Assembly (NCBI RefSeq): GCF_000003605.2 | Contig: NW_003128865.1 | Location: 579,795 to 590,107 of the forward strand | DNA length: 10,313 nt | DNA from: Saccoglossus kowalevskii | Lineage: Eukaryota > Hemichordata > Enteropneusta > Harrimaniidae | Direction: 5' to 3' | Shown here: piece after piece, positions 1 to 7,885 of the stretch | Layout of the letters: each line of letters starts with the position of its first letter | Position numbering within the stretch: the stretch's first letter is position 1 | The notes under the pieces: generated by a model | Databases searched by the model: none | The model's input: the letters and a program-made list of their open reading frames with translations, nothing else | What the model was told of the DNA's origin: nothing | Translations under genes and position numbers: made by a program

Positions 1-137
1 TTGTTCCTTTATTCATCTTGCCGATATTTTCCAATAAACAGATGGGGCATATGACAAATGGTGTGTTGGGCAATCAGATATCCTCATGATATTTTTCTGT
101 TTTGTAAACATTTTAATTTGTTCTGGAGTGTGTTCTC

Positions 138-143
138 AATAAA
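138..143 (+). terminator. Candidate polyadenylation signal AATAAA
   Basis: The AATAAA lies after a T-rich, UTR-like stretch (100-137), with potential cleavage positions near 155-165 and a mild GT-containing sequence after it. It could end a plus-strand transcript entering from the left edge. AATAAA is frequent by chance in AT-rich DNA, so the call is weak. Confidence 0.25.
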
Positions 144-162
144 GTTACATACATTGTACATG

Positions 163-227
163 TTTAGAAAGAGAGGTCTATAAAAAGACAACTAGTCTTG
201 ATTACCAGTACTGGTACTCTTTCTAAA
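163..227. repeat. 11-bp inverted repeat enclosing a 14-bp palindrome
   Basis: TTTAGAAAGAG (163-173) pairs exactly with CTCTTTCTAAA (217-227). The 43-nt interval contains the perfect palindrome TACCAGTACTGGTA (203-216) and a small AAGAC/GTCTT stem (186-199). A stem-loop is possible in RNA or DNA. It begins 20 bp after the AATAAA at 138. Confidence 0.7.
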
Positions 228-619
228 TATAGACACCTGTACAACAGATTAATCCTTCCCTTGCCCTACACTGCATGCACAGTGATTCACTGGTCTCAAA
301 ATGGATAGTACTAGCATCATGGAACATGTTTAATTATTCACCGGTACCTTATTTGGGATGAAACAGACAATACTTAGGCTCTTTGTTGGAAATGATTGAT
401 AAAAATTAGGTTGTTCTTATATTAGCAAATTTCTGATGTCCAGTTGGCATCTGAATCACTGATGCATATACAAGGTTATATTTGAAAATACCACAATTTC
501 CCAAACACTGACTTTGTGTATTTTTCAACAGTGGGACTCCATGGTTATGATTTGAAGCTATGACAACAATATGAGTTTTCAATTTCTCAACATGTATTAC
601 AATCATGACTGCATATGTG

Positions 620-675
620 AAATATGAACACAATGGATGTGTTATAGAAATATGAACACAATGGATATGTTATAG
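620..675. repeat. 28-bp tandem duplication, two units
   Basis: Units at 620-647 and 648-675 are directly adjacent and differ at a single base (GGATGTG against GGATATG). Each begins AAATATGAACACAATGGAT and ends TTATAG. It is probably a recent local slippage or unequal-exchange event. Confidence 0.95.
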
Positions 676-940
676 AAATTATAAGTTATAAGCTAAGACT
701 TATAAAAACATAGAAAAACATTCTGCTTGATTTATTTTCTAAGATTTAAAAAAAATGTCATAAACATTGTGCATTTATTTTTATGTTTCATGAAAATTAA
801 AAATATTTGTCTTACTCTAAATTACAAAAAACCAAAACAACATTTTTAACTGACCCACAAAATGAATGAGACATGAATATTGGAAGGAAAAGCCTTACAA
901 TAAATATAACATACACAGATACATCATAATAATATACTTA

Positions 941-1083
941 AGCAATAACCCCCGCCGAAGGCGGGTATACCACGAGATATTGCACAATTCACGACATATA
1001 TGCACGAGCCGCAGGCGAGTGCATATATGGAGTGAATTGTGCAATATCAAGTAGTATACCCAACTTCGGCGGGGGTTATTGCT
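941..1083. mobile_element. Foldback (self-complementary) MITE
   Basis: Positions 941-1005 and 1019-1083 are 65-nt inverted arms without gaps; base by base they pair at 58 of 65 positions (mismatches at 961, 962, 971, 974, 975, 993 and 994). The outer 20 bp of each arm are perfectly complementary (AGCAATAACCCCCGCCGAAG at the left). The 13-nt centre (1006-1018) is itself GC-rich. The whole unit would fold into one long hairpin. Size, structure and lack of coding capacity fit a non-autonomous foldback MITE. I could not define a target-site duplication; a TA next to each end (939-940, 1083-1084) is possible but weak. The 62-codon open frame across it is a by-product. Confidence 0.9.
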
Positions 1084-1140
1084 ATTATATTATATCATTA
1101 AATCCCTCAATTATATCTTGTCATGTTTTCTTTGTTGGAA

Positions 1141-1290
1141 GTTCGCAATCCATCTCAAAGTAACAACACTGAGAACATAGCGTTCTGGCGTTCGTGTAGG
1201 CACCTCACGGTGTTGAGGGGCGGTGGTTTAGGTTTGTGTGGCGAACGACAATCACCCAACGACCGATGCTCACAACTTGGATCCCACCAT
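1141..1290. other. GC-rich island of unknown origin, about 150 bp
   Basis: This block is clearly richer in G+C and CpG than the flanks. It contains GTTCGC (1141-1146) and its complement GCGAAC (1241-1246), and a small CCTCA/TGAGG hairpin (1203-1218). No frame stays open convincingly, and no clear tRNA-type A and B boxes are visible. It may be a fragment of a dispersed repeat. Confidence 0.35.
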
Positions 1291-1480
1291 TAACAAAAAG
1301 CAATATTATAGTCATATAACTTTGTAGCTGTTTTTAATTCAGTGTTTATTTCAATATTCTTCCAAAATTCAACCACTATATTTCCCTAAAAATCAAATAA
1401 TACCGGTTTTATGTATTTCTGTATTAAACCTGTAGTCAATTCATGTTCCAGGGCCACTTGGTTTAGCCGTGCATTATCAG

Positions 1481-1559
1481 CCAATATACAATGGATTGCA
1501 TATGCAAATTTTGTGTTCCGACCAATCAAATCGATGGATTACCACCATCAATATATTGG
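1481..1559. promoter_or_regulatory. CCAAT boxes around a POU octamer; possible enhancer or promoter
   Basis: CCAAT occurs at 1481-1485 and 1522-1526, and inverted (ATTGG) at 1555-1559. Between the first two lies TTGCATATGCAA, a 12-bp palindrome (1496-1507) overlapping a perfect octamer ATGCAAAT (1502-1509). GGATTA (1536-1541) is an Otx-type homeodomain core. The cluster is denser than expected by eye, but no adjacent exon supports it. Confidence 0.25.
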
Positions 1560-1932
1560 TATAATATACTAGTGAATACACATTAGTTAACATTATGTTA
1601 AAGTGTTACACAATCAACAAATTTAATTTCAATGTATTTAAAATATTACTGTATAATATGTAAGAAAAATATTCTAGTATTATTTTGCATATAGACAGCA
1701 TTATTTTATTTTCTATGAATCAAAATTAAATGTAAAATGTAAACTTGGAGAGTGCAGATACACTACTGGTCAAACAAACATTGGAATTCAATAGTGTTAG
1801 GTTTCAACATCTAAGGTCAATGGTTTCAAACAGTTAAGGTCATCAACATTCTGAGGATTATGCTAGTAGTATGAACAGTAAAAATGTCACTTTGCTTTTT
1901 CTCAAAGAAATTTGTCTCCTTGTATCACAGAG

Positions 1933-1952
1933 CCTAAAAACCTGTTTTTAGG
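1933..1952. repeat. Short perfect hairpin
   Basis: CCTAAAAAC (1933-1941) and GTTTTTAGG (1944-1952) are exact complements around a 2-nt centre. There is no coding context. Its form is like a terminator, but in a eukaryotic window that reading has no support. Confidence 0.6.
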
Positions 1953-1995
1953 GTCTATGATTGAACTAGTATATTATGGACAATAGATTTGAAAA

Positions 1996-2053
1996 ACAAT
2001 GATAAGTACCAGACATAGTACAAGTAGGAAATACAATGATAAGTACCAGACAT
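1996..2053. repeat. 21-bp direct repeat pair
   Basis: The 21-bp string beginning ACAATGATAAGTACCAGACA occurs exactly at 1996-2016 and at 2033-2053, with a 16-bp spacer. The second copy runs into the palindrome ACATGCATGT. Confidence 0.9.
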
Positions 2054-2430
2054 GCATGTCCTGTATCCTGCATGCACTGTAGCTAATCTCTCACTACATT
2101 AGCATTTCATACTCAAAACACTATTATATATCAGGAGTGGCAACCAAGACACTTAGGTACAGGTGAGAATATGCGAGGTGCTTTTCAAAATAAAAGGACT
2201 TTGTAAAAACGTGCGTTCAGAATTTTTATATAATTTATGAGCTAAGTAGTGAATATTTTTTTTTTTAAATCATGTAGTACAAATGTAGCTTTGTGGTTTA
2301 GACTTAAACAGTTCACATGAAATATTAATCAGTATAATGGAGATGAGAATTCCTTGATGTAATTTGACTAAGAGATTAGTTTGACGATATAGGGACTGTG
2401 GTCTGACCATGCACTGACTTTGGTTAAAAT

Positions 2431-2444
2431 CATGGAGCTCCATG
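2431..2444. repeat. 14-bp perfect palindrome
   Basis: CATGGAGCTCCATG is fully self-complementary. No wider inverted structure surrounds it. Confidence 0.6.
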
Positions 2445-3497
2445 GTTAGAATATAGACCCTAAGGGTTTGTTTTTCTTCCAAGGTTATTGCCACTTGAGA
2501 ATTGGGAACTGTTTGTGGCTGAATTGGTTTATCCTCAGCAATTGCGTCAAGTTTGAAGCTTTAGGGCAAGAAATTTAAAAAATATTCAACATACATTTGT
2601 AATTAAACTGTTATTAGCACTGTAGTCAGATACAAATAAATACAGGTAAAAGCCTGGTCTGTATAGCACACACTGTCATACATTACACAGTTTTGAAAGC
2701 AAACTGGTACATGTTTAATTTCTAGTAGTCCAATGGTAAACCAGAGACAAGAATTCGTAGACTATATGTACTTTTGGTTACTGTTAATTTTGCATACCTG
2801 AGAACTTTTACTTCAAAACTGAACAAATATATAAATATACCATATTACTTATTTGTGATAGCAGAAAACACATCAGTATACATCATTCCTGTAAGTCCTT
2901 CAGCAATGAAATGCTTCTATCATAGCAGTAAATGAGTGTAAGCAAAGTAATTGAAGAGACTATTTTGTTTGGTTGTGTAGTCATTCCTAATTTACAAAAT
3001 AGCAAATCTAAAGTATTAATGGACGACCACATTTTGCTAAAAGGCACGACTTATAGGACCGGTCTGTTGCGTGTAAACAAAGAATCGTTGTTTAGGGTCC
3101 ATTATAAACCATACATGGTCTCTACAGGTTTCCTGTCAGATTAATCACAAAAACAGATGGTACAAACATTATTTTTTTTCTTGTAATTAATTCAATTAGT
3201 AGTTTGCTAATAGATTTGTTTAAACATAACCTGGTATTCTCTTATTAACATAAATATTAAAATGTGACATTAAAAGTTAACTACTAGTACTAGTAATTAT
3301 TTTATGGGTTGAGGCCATGTTCCTGTCTAATACTCCCCTTTAAATAAATAAAGATTCCATAGTCAAGTGCTAAGTTATCACTGTCAGTTGATTGAGGTAA
3401 GAAAATTAATTGTCATTCTTCATGACAGATCAAACAACAGACACACTATATTCCTTGAAGCCATCCCTAAAGAAAGCCCTATTCTCTAAGACAGACC

Positions 3498-3592
3498 GGA
3501 AACGGAAACGAGACAAAAACAAAAGATTTTTCAAGTTAGCGTGGGGGAAATATCGTCAGGGAAAGCTATTGTTTAAGCTAGTCTGTGATTGG
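3498..3592 (+). promoter_or_regulatory. Interferon-response-like motif with inverted CCAAT box
   Basis: GGAAACGGAAACG (3498-3510) matches the GAAANNGAAA core bound by IRF-family factors. About 80 bp on, GTGATTGGTT (3585-3594) is a good inverted NF-Y CCAAT box, and TATAAA occurs at 3726-3731. The order would suit a plus-strand inducible promoter, but no exon downstream is recognisable, and the CCAAT-to-TATA distance (about 135 bp) is long. A 69-codon open frame covering the motif shows no family resemblance. Confidence 0.25.
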
Positions 3593-4450
3593 TTGCTGGC
3601 AATGTTTGGGGGATTTTGACCAGTTTGTGATGTAGGCTTGTCTTAGAGAATGGGCAGAATTATGGAGGTGTGGCTAATAGAAGTCAAGGTGCTAACTGTC
3701 TGTTAGTGTATCAGAAAATACTGCTTATAAACAGATAATAAAAACTAGTTTGTTTGCCATTGCATAAGAGTGATTGACAAGAGTTTATTCACAGGAGACT
3801 TTTACTTTTTCTTCTCTAGCCTCGCATCTAATTAGATTTTCAAGGGAATCTTGACCAATGTTCAAATAATCATTATAAATTATGCATACAATCAGTAATA
3901 CGAAATTCATAATTACCACAAAATGGATAGGTTTTCAATCCCACAAGTAAAGTAGTACACTGACCATCTATATTGGTTATTGGAGTGTCTATATATCTGT
4001 TTTCTTAAATTCTAAACATTAATATATTTATAAAAAAAAAATACACAATTTTTTTATTGTGAAAACTAAATAAATATTGAAGAATAATTGGTTTGAAGAT
4101 TGAAGCACTGAATAACAAACCACAAAATCAAAATAAGCACAGCCTCCCACCCACAGAGTCTGGGCATGACCAGAGTAAACATACGGTTTGACAACGTGGA
4201 ATTCACTCTGGGTAAACAGCTTGTGCACTTCCAAGGATGAGTGATTTAAACATTGCAGTACATAAAAAAAAAAAAACACTCGTTGTTGCTGACAAAATGA
4301 TTCAACACAAAATGTACAAGAACAACTAGCATGTAAAACATAATACACAATGTCAAAATTTGCATTCAAAGTGATATTGAAAATTATATGCGATAACATA
4401 TACGAGTTTCTGACTTTTCTTCCGCTGATCCCAAGGAAAGAACCATAGTA

Positions 4451-4488
4451 AGAGAGAGAGAGAGAGAGAGAGCAGAGAGAGCAGAGAG
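4451..4488. repeat. AG microsatellite
   Basis: Eleven AG units (4451-4472) are followed by C-interrupted AG runs to 4488. This is simple sequence about 200 bp inside the presumed intron 1 of the minus-strand gene. It explains the serine/leucine-rich patches in the minus-strand open frames across it. Confidence 0.95.
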
Positions 4489-4686
4489 TGGACTGAGCGC
4501 TGTCCATAAGCGTATGTGATTTATAAGCACTAATCTTGATAGCAGAATTGCTACATTACCTAAGTGGGTAGTGGTTGACGACCAGTCAATAAACAGTATG
4601 TATACACATTTAAACCAGCAAACAATCACCAAGTTTCACAAAAAACCGACAAGTTGGGTGCAGCTCAAAAGCAATCAATGTCTTAC

Positions 4687-4788
4687 CTCGGGAGAGTCTT
4701 TACTCACGGTATTAAAAATATACAAAGCGAAGCCACCAAACCATACTACAGCAAGAAAAACAAGAAACCGCACTTTCCGGCGAATCAT
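4687..4788 (-). CDS. First coding exon of a type II membrane protein, GalNAc-transferase 2-like candidate (partial)
   Basis: Seen: the ATG at 4788 has A at -3 (AAG before ATG) and opens 34 codons ending CCC GAG, directly followed by the splice donor GTAAGA (4686-4681), so the exon is phase 0. The protein starts MIRRKVR and continues with a hydrophobic helix at residues 8-25 (FLVFLAVVWFGGFALYIF), then a polar start of a stem (NTVSKDSPE). Basic residues before a single helix at the very N-terminus are the signature of a type II signal anchor, typical of Golgi glycosyltransferases. Known: the N-terminus of animal GALNT2 has the same plan; aligned from memory, RR, the Arg three residues later, Leu, Ala, Trp, Gly, Ala and Tyr fall in register. 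These enzymes start mucin-type O-glycosylation by adding GalNAc to Ser/Thr. The family name is inference from about 25 residues. An in-frame ATG at 4932 would add 48 residues, but these look like translated 5' UTR and contain the ETS sites. The catalytic exons are not in the window. Confidence 0.6.
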
Positions 4789-4867
4789 CTTGTCATTTGT
4801 GTTCTCTTCATATGGATTTTTTTGAACGCAGACCTGAACGCGCGGAGACGAGTTATTACTGTAAATC

Positions 4868-4897
4868 CCGGAAGTTTTATACAACACCACCGGAAGT
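4868..4897 (-). promoter_or_regulatory. Paired ETS/GABP motifs, probable TATA-less promoter of the minus-strand gene
   Basis: Two exact CCGGAAGT octamers read on the plus strand at 4868-4875 and 4890-4897, spaced 22 bp start to start. They lie 80-110 bp upstream of the minus-strand ATG at 4788, with no TATA box close by. ETS-family sites at this distance are characteristic of broadly expressed animal promoters. A local rise in CpG (for example at 4838-4850) agrees with this. Transcription start is inferred to lie between about 4800 and 4870. A divergent plus-strand transcript is possible, but I see no coding exon for it. Confidence 0.5.
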
Positions 4898-4932
4898 GGG
4901 TCGTATTGAATTCTGGGTAGAGAAAGTTGCAT

Positions 4933-5484
4933 AGTTTTACAAAGTTATGTGAACACAGGCATGACGTGCAATGCTCCATGCACATGGACGTCTAAGATTG
5001 CCCTAGTTACGCGATATTCTCTGCTTATTCACTTCTTATAAGCAAATATTGATTGATTTGAATATGGAAATAGGCGAGGTGTATCAATGTTGGGTAATTT
5101 CACACGAGTACATTGTCGATTTCACAGTAGTGAACATTTAAACACATGTAGCATGACGCCGACGGGAACACTCTGGGCAACAAAAACAAAATGAAACAGA
5201 GAATAAGGGGAAAAGAAAGAATAACGGATATTGTTGAGAGCAATTGCTTGTTACTACATTTGTTTTGTTGATTTCAATTTTAAAATAGTCTAAGATTAAT
5301 ACAAGAAACAGAAAATAAATGAATAACTCCTAGTTATGAACTTTCAAACCATAGTTTTTTAATAGTAATAAACTGTAATATTAATGAAAACAGACGGCTG
5401 TAACATAAGATACATGATACTTTATTAATTGAACACATTGACGAGTTTTGCCGGTTTCTGTGATTTGGTTAAACGGCGTTTCTA
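4933..5484. other. Upstream flank of the minus-strand gene, no gene seen
   Basis: There are no open frames of note and no repeat units. CATGACGTGCA near 4960 contains a TGACG half CRE, and a short CpG-containing patch lies at 5155-5180; both are too weak to call. Confidence 0.4.
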
Positions 5485-5498
5485 TCACTAGAGGGCGC
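5485..5498 (+). promoter_or_regulatory. CTCF-like motif, forward
   Basis: TCACTAGAGGGCGC matches 13 of 14 positions of the CTCF core CCASYAGRKGGCRS, with only the first base off. CTCF is present in most bilaterians. Occupancy is not shown by sequence alone. Confidence 0.4.
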
Positions 5499-5528
5499 TA
5501 CGCAACACACTTAGCAAGTCGTGTAAGT

Positions 5529-5558
5529 CACAGTCCCTCCCTCTGTTGATGGACTGTG
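5529..5558. repeat. 8-bp inverted repeat
   Basis: CACAGTCC (5529-5536) and GGACTGTG (5551-5558) pair perfectly around a 14-nt loop. It lies about 30 bp after the CTCF-like motif. Confidence 0.5.
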
Positions 5559-6114
5559 TGTAAGTTTAGGCTTGCAATACAACATTGATTCTCAAACAAA
5601 GGATTATAGATAAAGTGTGACATCTTAGCAATTGTTGGAAACAATTGAGGACATTATTTCCTCTTTAACTTCAAAAGTAGGACTTCAAATTTGTTGAGAG
5701 TTAATGATAACATGGTAGCACACTGGTACCAACGAACCTTACAAATAAAATTGGTTGTCATAGCAACATGACTGATAATATTATTTTTACATTTTCAATT
5801 CTTCGTATATTTTATAAAATTTATAAAAGTAGCATATACGGGTTATATATAACCTGCTGACCACAACAACATATTTAAAATTTATTTTACCTTTTTGGTA
5901 ATAACTAATTATATTACAGTTTTCATTATTATACTTATAAAATCTAATAATATGCATATTTTAAATTTAAACTAATTCGCATCATTATTTCTCAAGATAA
6001 AATAATTTTATTTATTTGTTGTAACATACGTCACGGTTGCGATGTTATATTTTATCCACGACTGATTTCTTGTTGAAAAATTAAAATGATGGACAACGTA
6101 TACTAATTAAATAG
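5559..6114. other. AT-rich stretch with a near X-box and a palindrome, no gene
   Basis: GTTGTCATAGCAAC (5754-5767) differs from the RFX X-box consensus GTNRCC-AT-RGYAAC at one base. GGTTATATATAACC (5841-5854) is a perfect 14-bp palindrome. Otherwise this is very AT-rich sequence with no coding signal. Confidence 0.3.
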
Positions 6115-6428
6115 TTAAAGCGCGGTAGTAGTCGCGCTGTGCATGTGCGAGATATATGGGTCTCATACATTGTATAAACAAAGATGGCGACTTTGACTGT
6201 TGCGCAGATCAACGAGTACGAACTGACACGTTTCCAAGCTTTAATTAGGTAATTTTCATGTGATTGGAAGGTATCGAAGGAGTCACCGACGGTAATCAGT
6301 GCAAGTCGTGCCCAGGTCAAACCTCATACTTGTGATTTCCATTTGAAGAGCGCATTGGACTGTGGGAAAATCAATGTTTATCAACACAAATGTCGAACAA
6401 GCGCAGCGCGACGACTACCGCGCTTTAA
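6115..6428 (+). mobile_element. TTAA-flanked TIR transposon derivative, copy 1 (complete)
   Basis: A TTAA at 6115-6118 and another at 6425-6428 bracket 306 bp whose ends are inverted repeats. The left end begins AGCGCGGTAGTAGTCGCGCT (6119-6138) and the right end is CTACCGCGCT before the TTAA. Over 34 bp the two ends differ at only 5 positions. A TTAA target duplication is typical of piggyBac-type and Sola3-type DNA transposons; these TIRs do not start with the usual piggyBac CCC, so the superfamily is open. The element is too short to encode a transposase, so it is non-autonomous. Its interior holds a short ATG-started exon-like stretch (listed separately). A second copy lies 2.8 kb downstream in the same orientation. 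Confidence 0.85.
6184..6248 (+). CDS. Exon-like ORF inside TTAA element copy 1, ending at a donor-like site
   Basis: ATG at 6184 sits in a good Kozak context (AAAGATGG), 65 bp inside the left end of the element. It reads 21 complete codons plus AG, then GTAATT at 6249, a plausible splice donor; unspliced, it stops at TAA immediately. The peptide starts MATLTVAQINEYE and ends FQALIR. It may be the remnant of the first exon of a transposase or other gene of the parent transposon. The Tyr-Glu-x2-Arg spacing recalls short N-terminal helices of WDR76-like proteins, but 22 residues are too few to name a family. No downstream partner exon was found. Translation of this stretch is unproven. Confidence 0.35.
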
Positions 6429-6998
6429 ATATTTATAGAGCGAAGAATGATAGAGAAAATTGCATTCTGCTGTGGAGTTTTTTTATCTGGGAGCACTGCG
6501 CTGTTAGCCTGGGCTTCCCCTTTAAGTACTATTGGCCACGTAATACGTATACTTGTACATATCACACCGCACCACATTGCAATTGCATAATTGGAACAAT
6601 GCTGAGGATATGGCCGATTTTACACTGTGAACGCACATGACAGTAGTCAGAGATAACAAACGTGACACTAGAAATGTTACTAGGCGAATTCATTATTTTG
6701 TTCTCTTATTTGATAACAAAAATGCAAATAACGTGATTAAAAAAGATGCGCTGTTTGTGACGTGAACAGTAATGTACTTTCTCTATTGGATAGTCTTATA
6801 TTTATATTAAAGTACTATTTTATAATTCATCGAGTGATCATTTACGTCGTTGGTGGCGCTACTTATTTTACATATTTAATAAAGCAACGCACCCTAATAC
6901 TGTATAAATTGTTGATGTTGTCTAGTGTTTAGAGGGTTCATTTTTTGAACTATAATTCAATGGCTGCTTTTCAAAAGGTGAAAAAGTTTGTCTCAGTT
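6429..6998. other. No gene seen; weak third CTCF-like core
   Basis: TTGGTGGCGC (6850-6859) fits 9 of 10 core CTCF positions, but its flank does not match. Open frames here are chance products partly fed by the transposon copy to the left. Confidence 0.3.
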
Positions 6999-7010
6999 GG
7001 GGGGGGGGGG
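6999..7010. repeat. Homopolymer of 12 G
   Basis: A run of 12 G is unusual in such AT-rich DNA and prone to sequencing-length error. It lies just before a CpG-containing patch (7063-7105) with the palindrome ACGTATACGT. Confidence 0.9.
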
Positions 7011-7428
7011 TACATCTCAAGAGGTATAATGTTACAACTTACTGCCATCACATAAAAAGGGTGAACGTATACGTCCCATGCGAGCGGATGATGGCGAAGT
7101 AAAACGTAAAATTTGACGAACTCGGATGTTGTCCACCAACTTAATTTTACTTAATTTGAAAAAAAACCACATATTTATTCAAGAGGAATTACTGGTTGCA
7201 TACTGTGCAACATTACAACAAGAATACGCGTCTACCGATTAATACTGGAGCCGAGAATCTATGGCCTGAGTCGACGGCCGAATAAATGAAACAGAGCATT
7301 CTAAAATATAACTACAAATTGAGGTGTTACTGTTTTGTAATGTTTATTTCCAAAGTACCATAGGCCGCCGGCCCTAAGTATACTCAAAGATATATCATTA
7401 GTATATGTGGTCACAGGTTACACATGGT
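7011..7428. other. No gene seen; scattered CpG patches
   Basis: Short GC-rich spots occur at about 7063-7105, 7262-7280 and 7362-7375 in otherwise AT-rich DNA. On the minus strand, 7135-7023 stays open for some 35 codons with moderate composition, but without splice sites or family resemblance I do not call it. Confidence 0.3.
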
Positions 7429-7450
7429 AAAGATTAAATAAAGATTAAAT
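7429..7450. repeat. 11-bp tandem duplication
   Basis: AAAGATTAAAT occurs twice in tandem (7429-7439 and 7440-7450). The 435 bp that follow (7451-7885) hold no gene or repeat I can support. Confidence 0.85.
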
Positions 7451-7885
7451 ACAATACAGTTAAATATCAATAAAAATTGCTTCCTCTAACAACGTTTCTC
7501 TGATACGAAAAGAATAAAATAAATATTTAGCATGTGCAATTTGTGCGCTGGTATTTTCGTTACTCTTTAAAAAATAAATTTGACTTTCGTCGAAGGGATC
7601 ATAAATCACAATACGTTTTGGTGTTGTAAAATGGACATGTCATGGTTATATGTATTTTAATTTTCTTCACCAGATTGCAAGTTTGTTAACGTGTAGAACT
7701 CTGTTTGAAGTAAAACTACCCAAAATTGTCTGACAGCAGTGACTTAACCCGATATCAACGACATGATTGAATAGAGTCCTACAGAGTCAAAGGTCATGCA
7801 AAACATTAGTTTGTATGATCACAGTCGGACTGCAGTATGATGAACGCCGACTTTTTTTAAAACGAACAATGACCCATACAGCATA

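Larger units (their letters stand above)
1..4686 (-). other. Probable intron 1 of the minus-strand gene; mostly AT-rich non-coding DNA
   Basis: Everything beyond the donor at 4686 on the minus strand should be intron if the exon call is right. I looked in it for continuation exons (for example a stretch with a conserved RWP motif of GalNAc-transferases) and found none. The few open frames of 70-160 codons are AT-rich and low in complexity, and match no family I know. Stretches at 228-619, 676-940, 1561-1932, 2054-2430, 2445-3490 and 3735-4450 contain nothing I can name apart from the repeats and sites listed separately. Poly(T) at 2256-2266 and poly(A) at 4264-4276 are simple homopolymers. 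Confidence 0.4.

Noticed and set aside
1933-1952. Hairpin as a bacterial-type terminator
   Set aside because: No T-tract follows and the window is eukaryotic.
2932-3144. 70-codon plus-strand open frame
   Set aside because: Composition is fairly protein-like, but there is no family resemblance, no clear splice sites, and its length is within chance.
3410-3619. 69-codon lysine-rich plus-strand open frame
   Set aside because: Lysine/arginine richness follows from A-rich DNA; nothing supports translation.
4028-4507. 159-codon minus-strand open frame
   Set aside because: Driven by the AG microsatellite and AT-rich low-complexity sequence; no domain, no splice logic, and it overlaps intron of the better-supported exon.
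4785-4932. N-terminal extension of the minus-strand protein from the ATG at 4932
   Set aside because: It would place the ETS sites inside coding sequence and hide the basic-plus-hydrophobic signal anchor; it reads like 5' UTR.
6362-6640. 92-codon plus-strand open frame whose start resembles the frame at 9131
   Set aside because: The shared residues only reflect the two transposon copies; the frames diverge right at the TTAA boundary.
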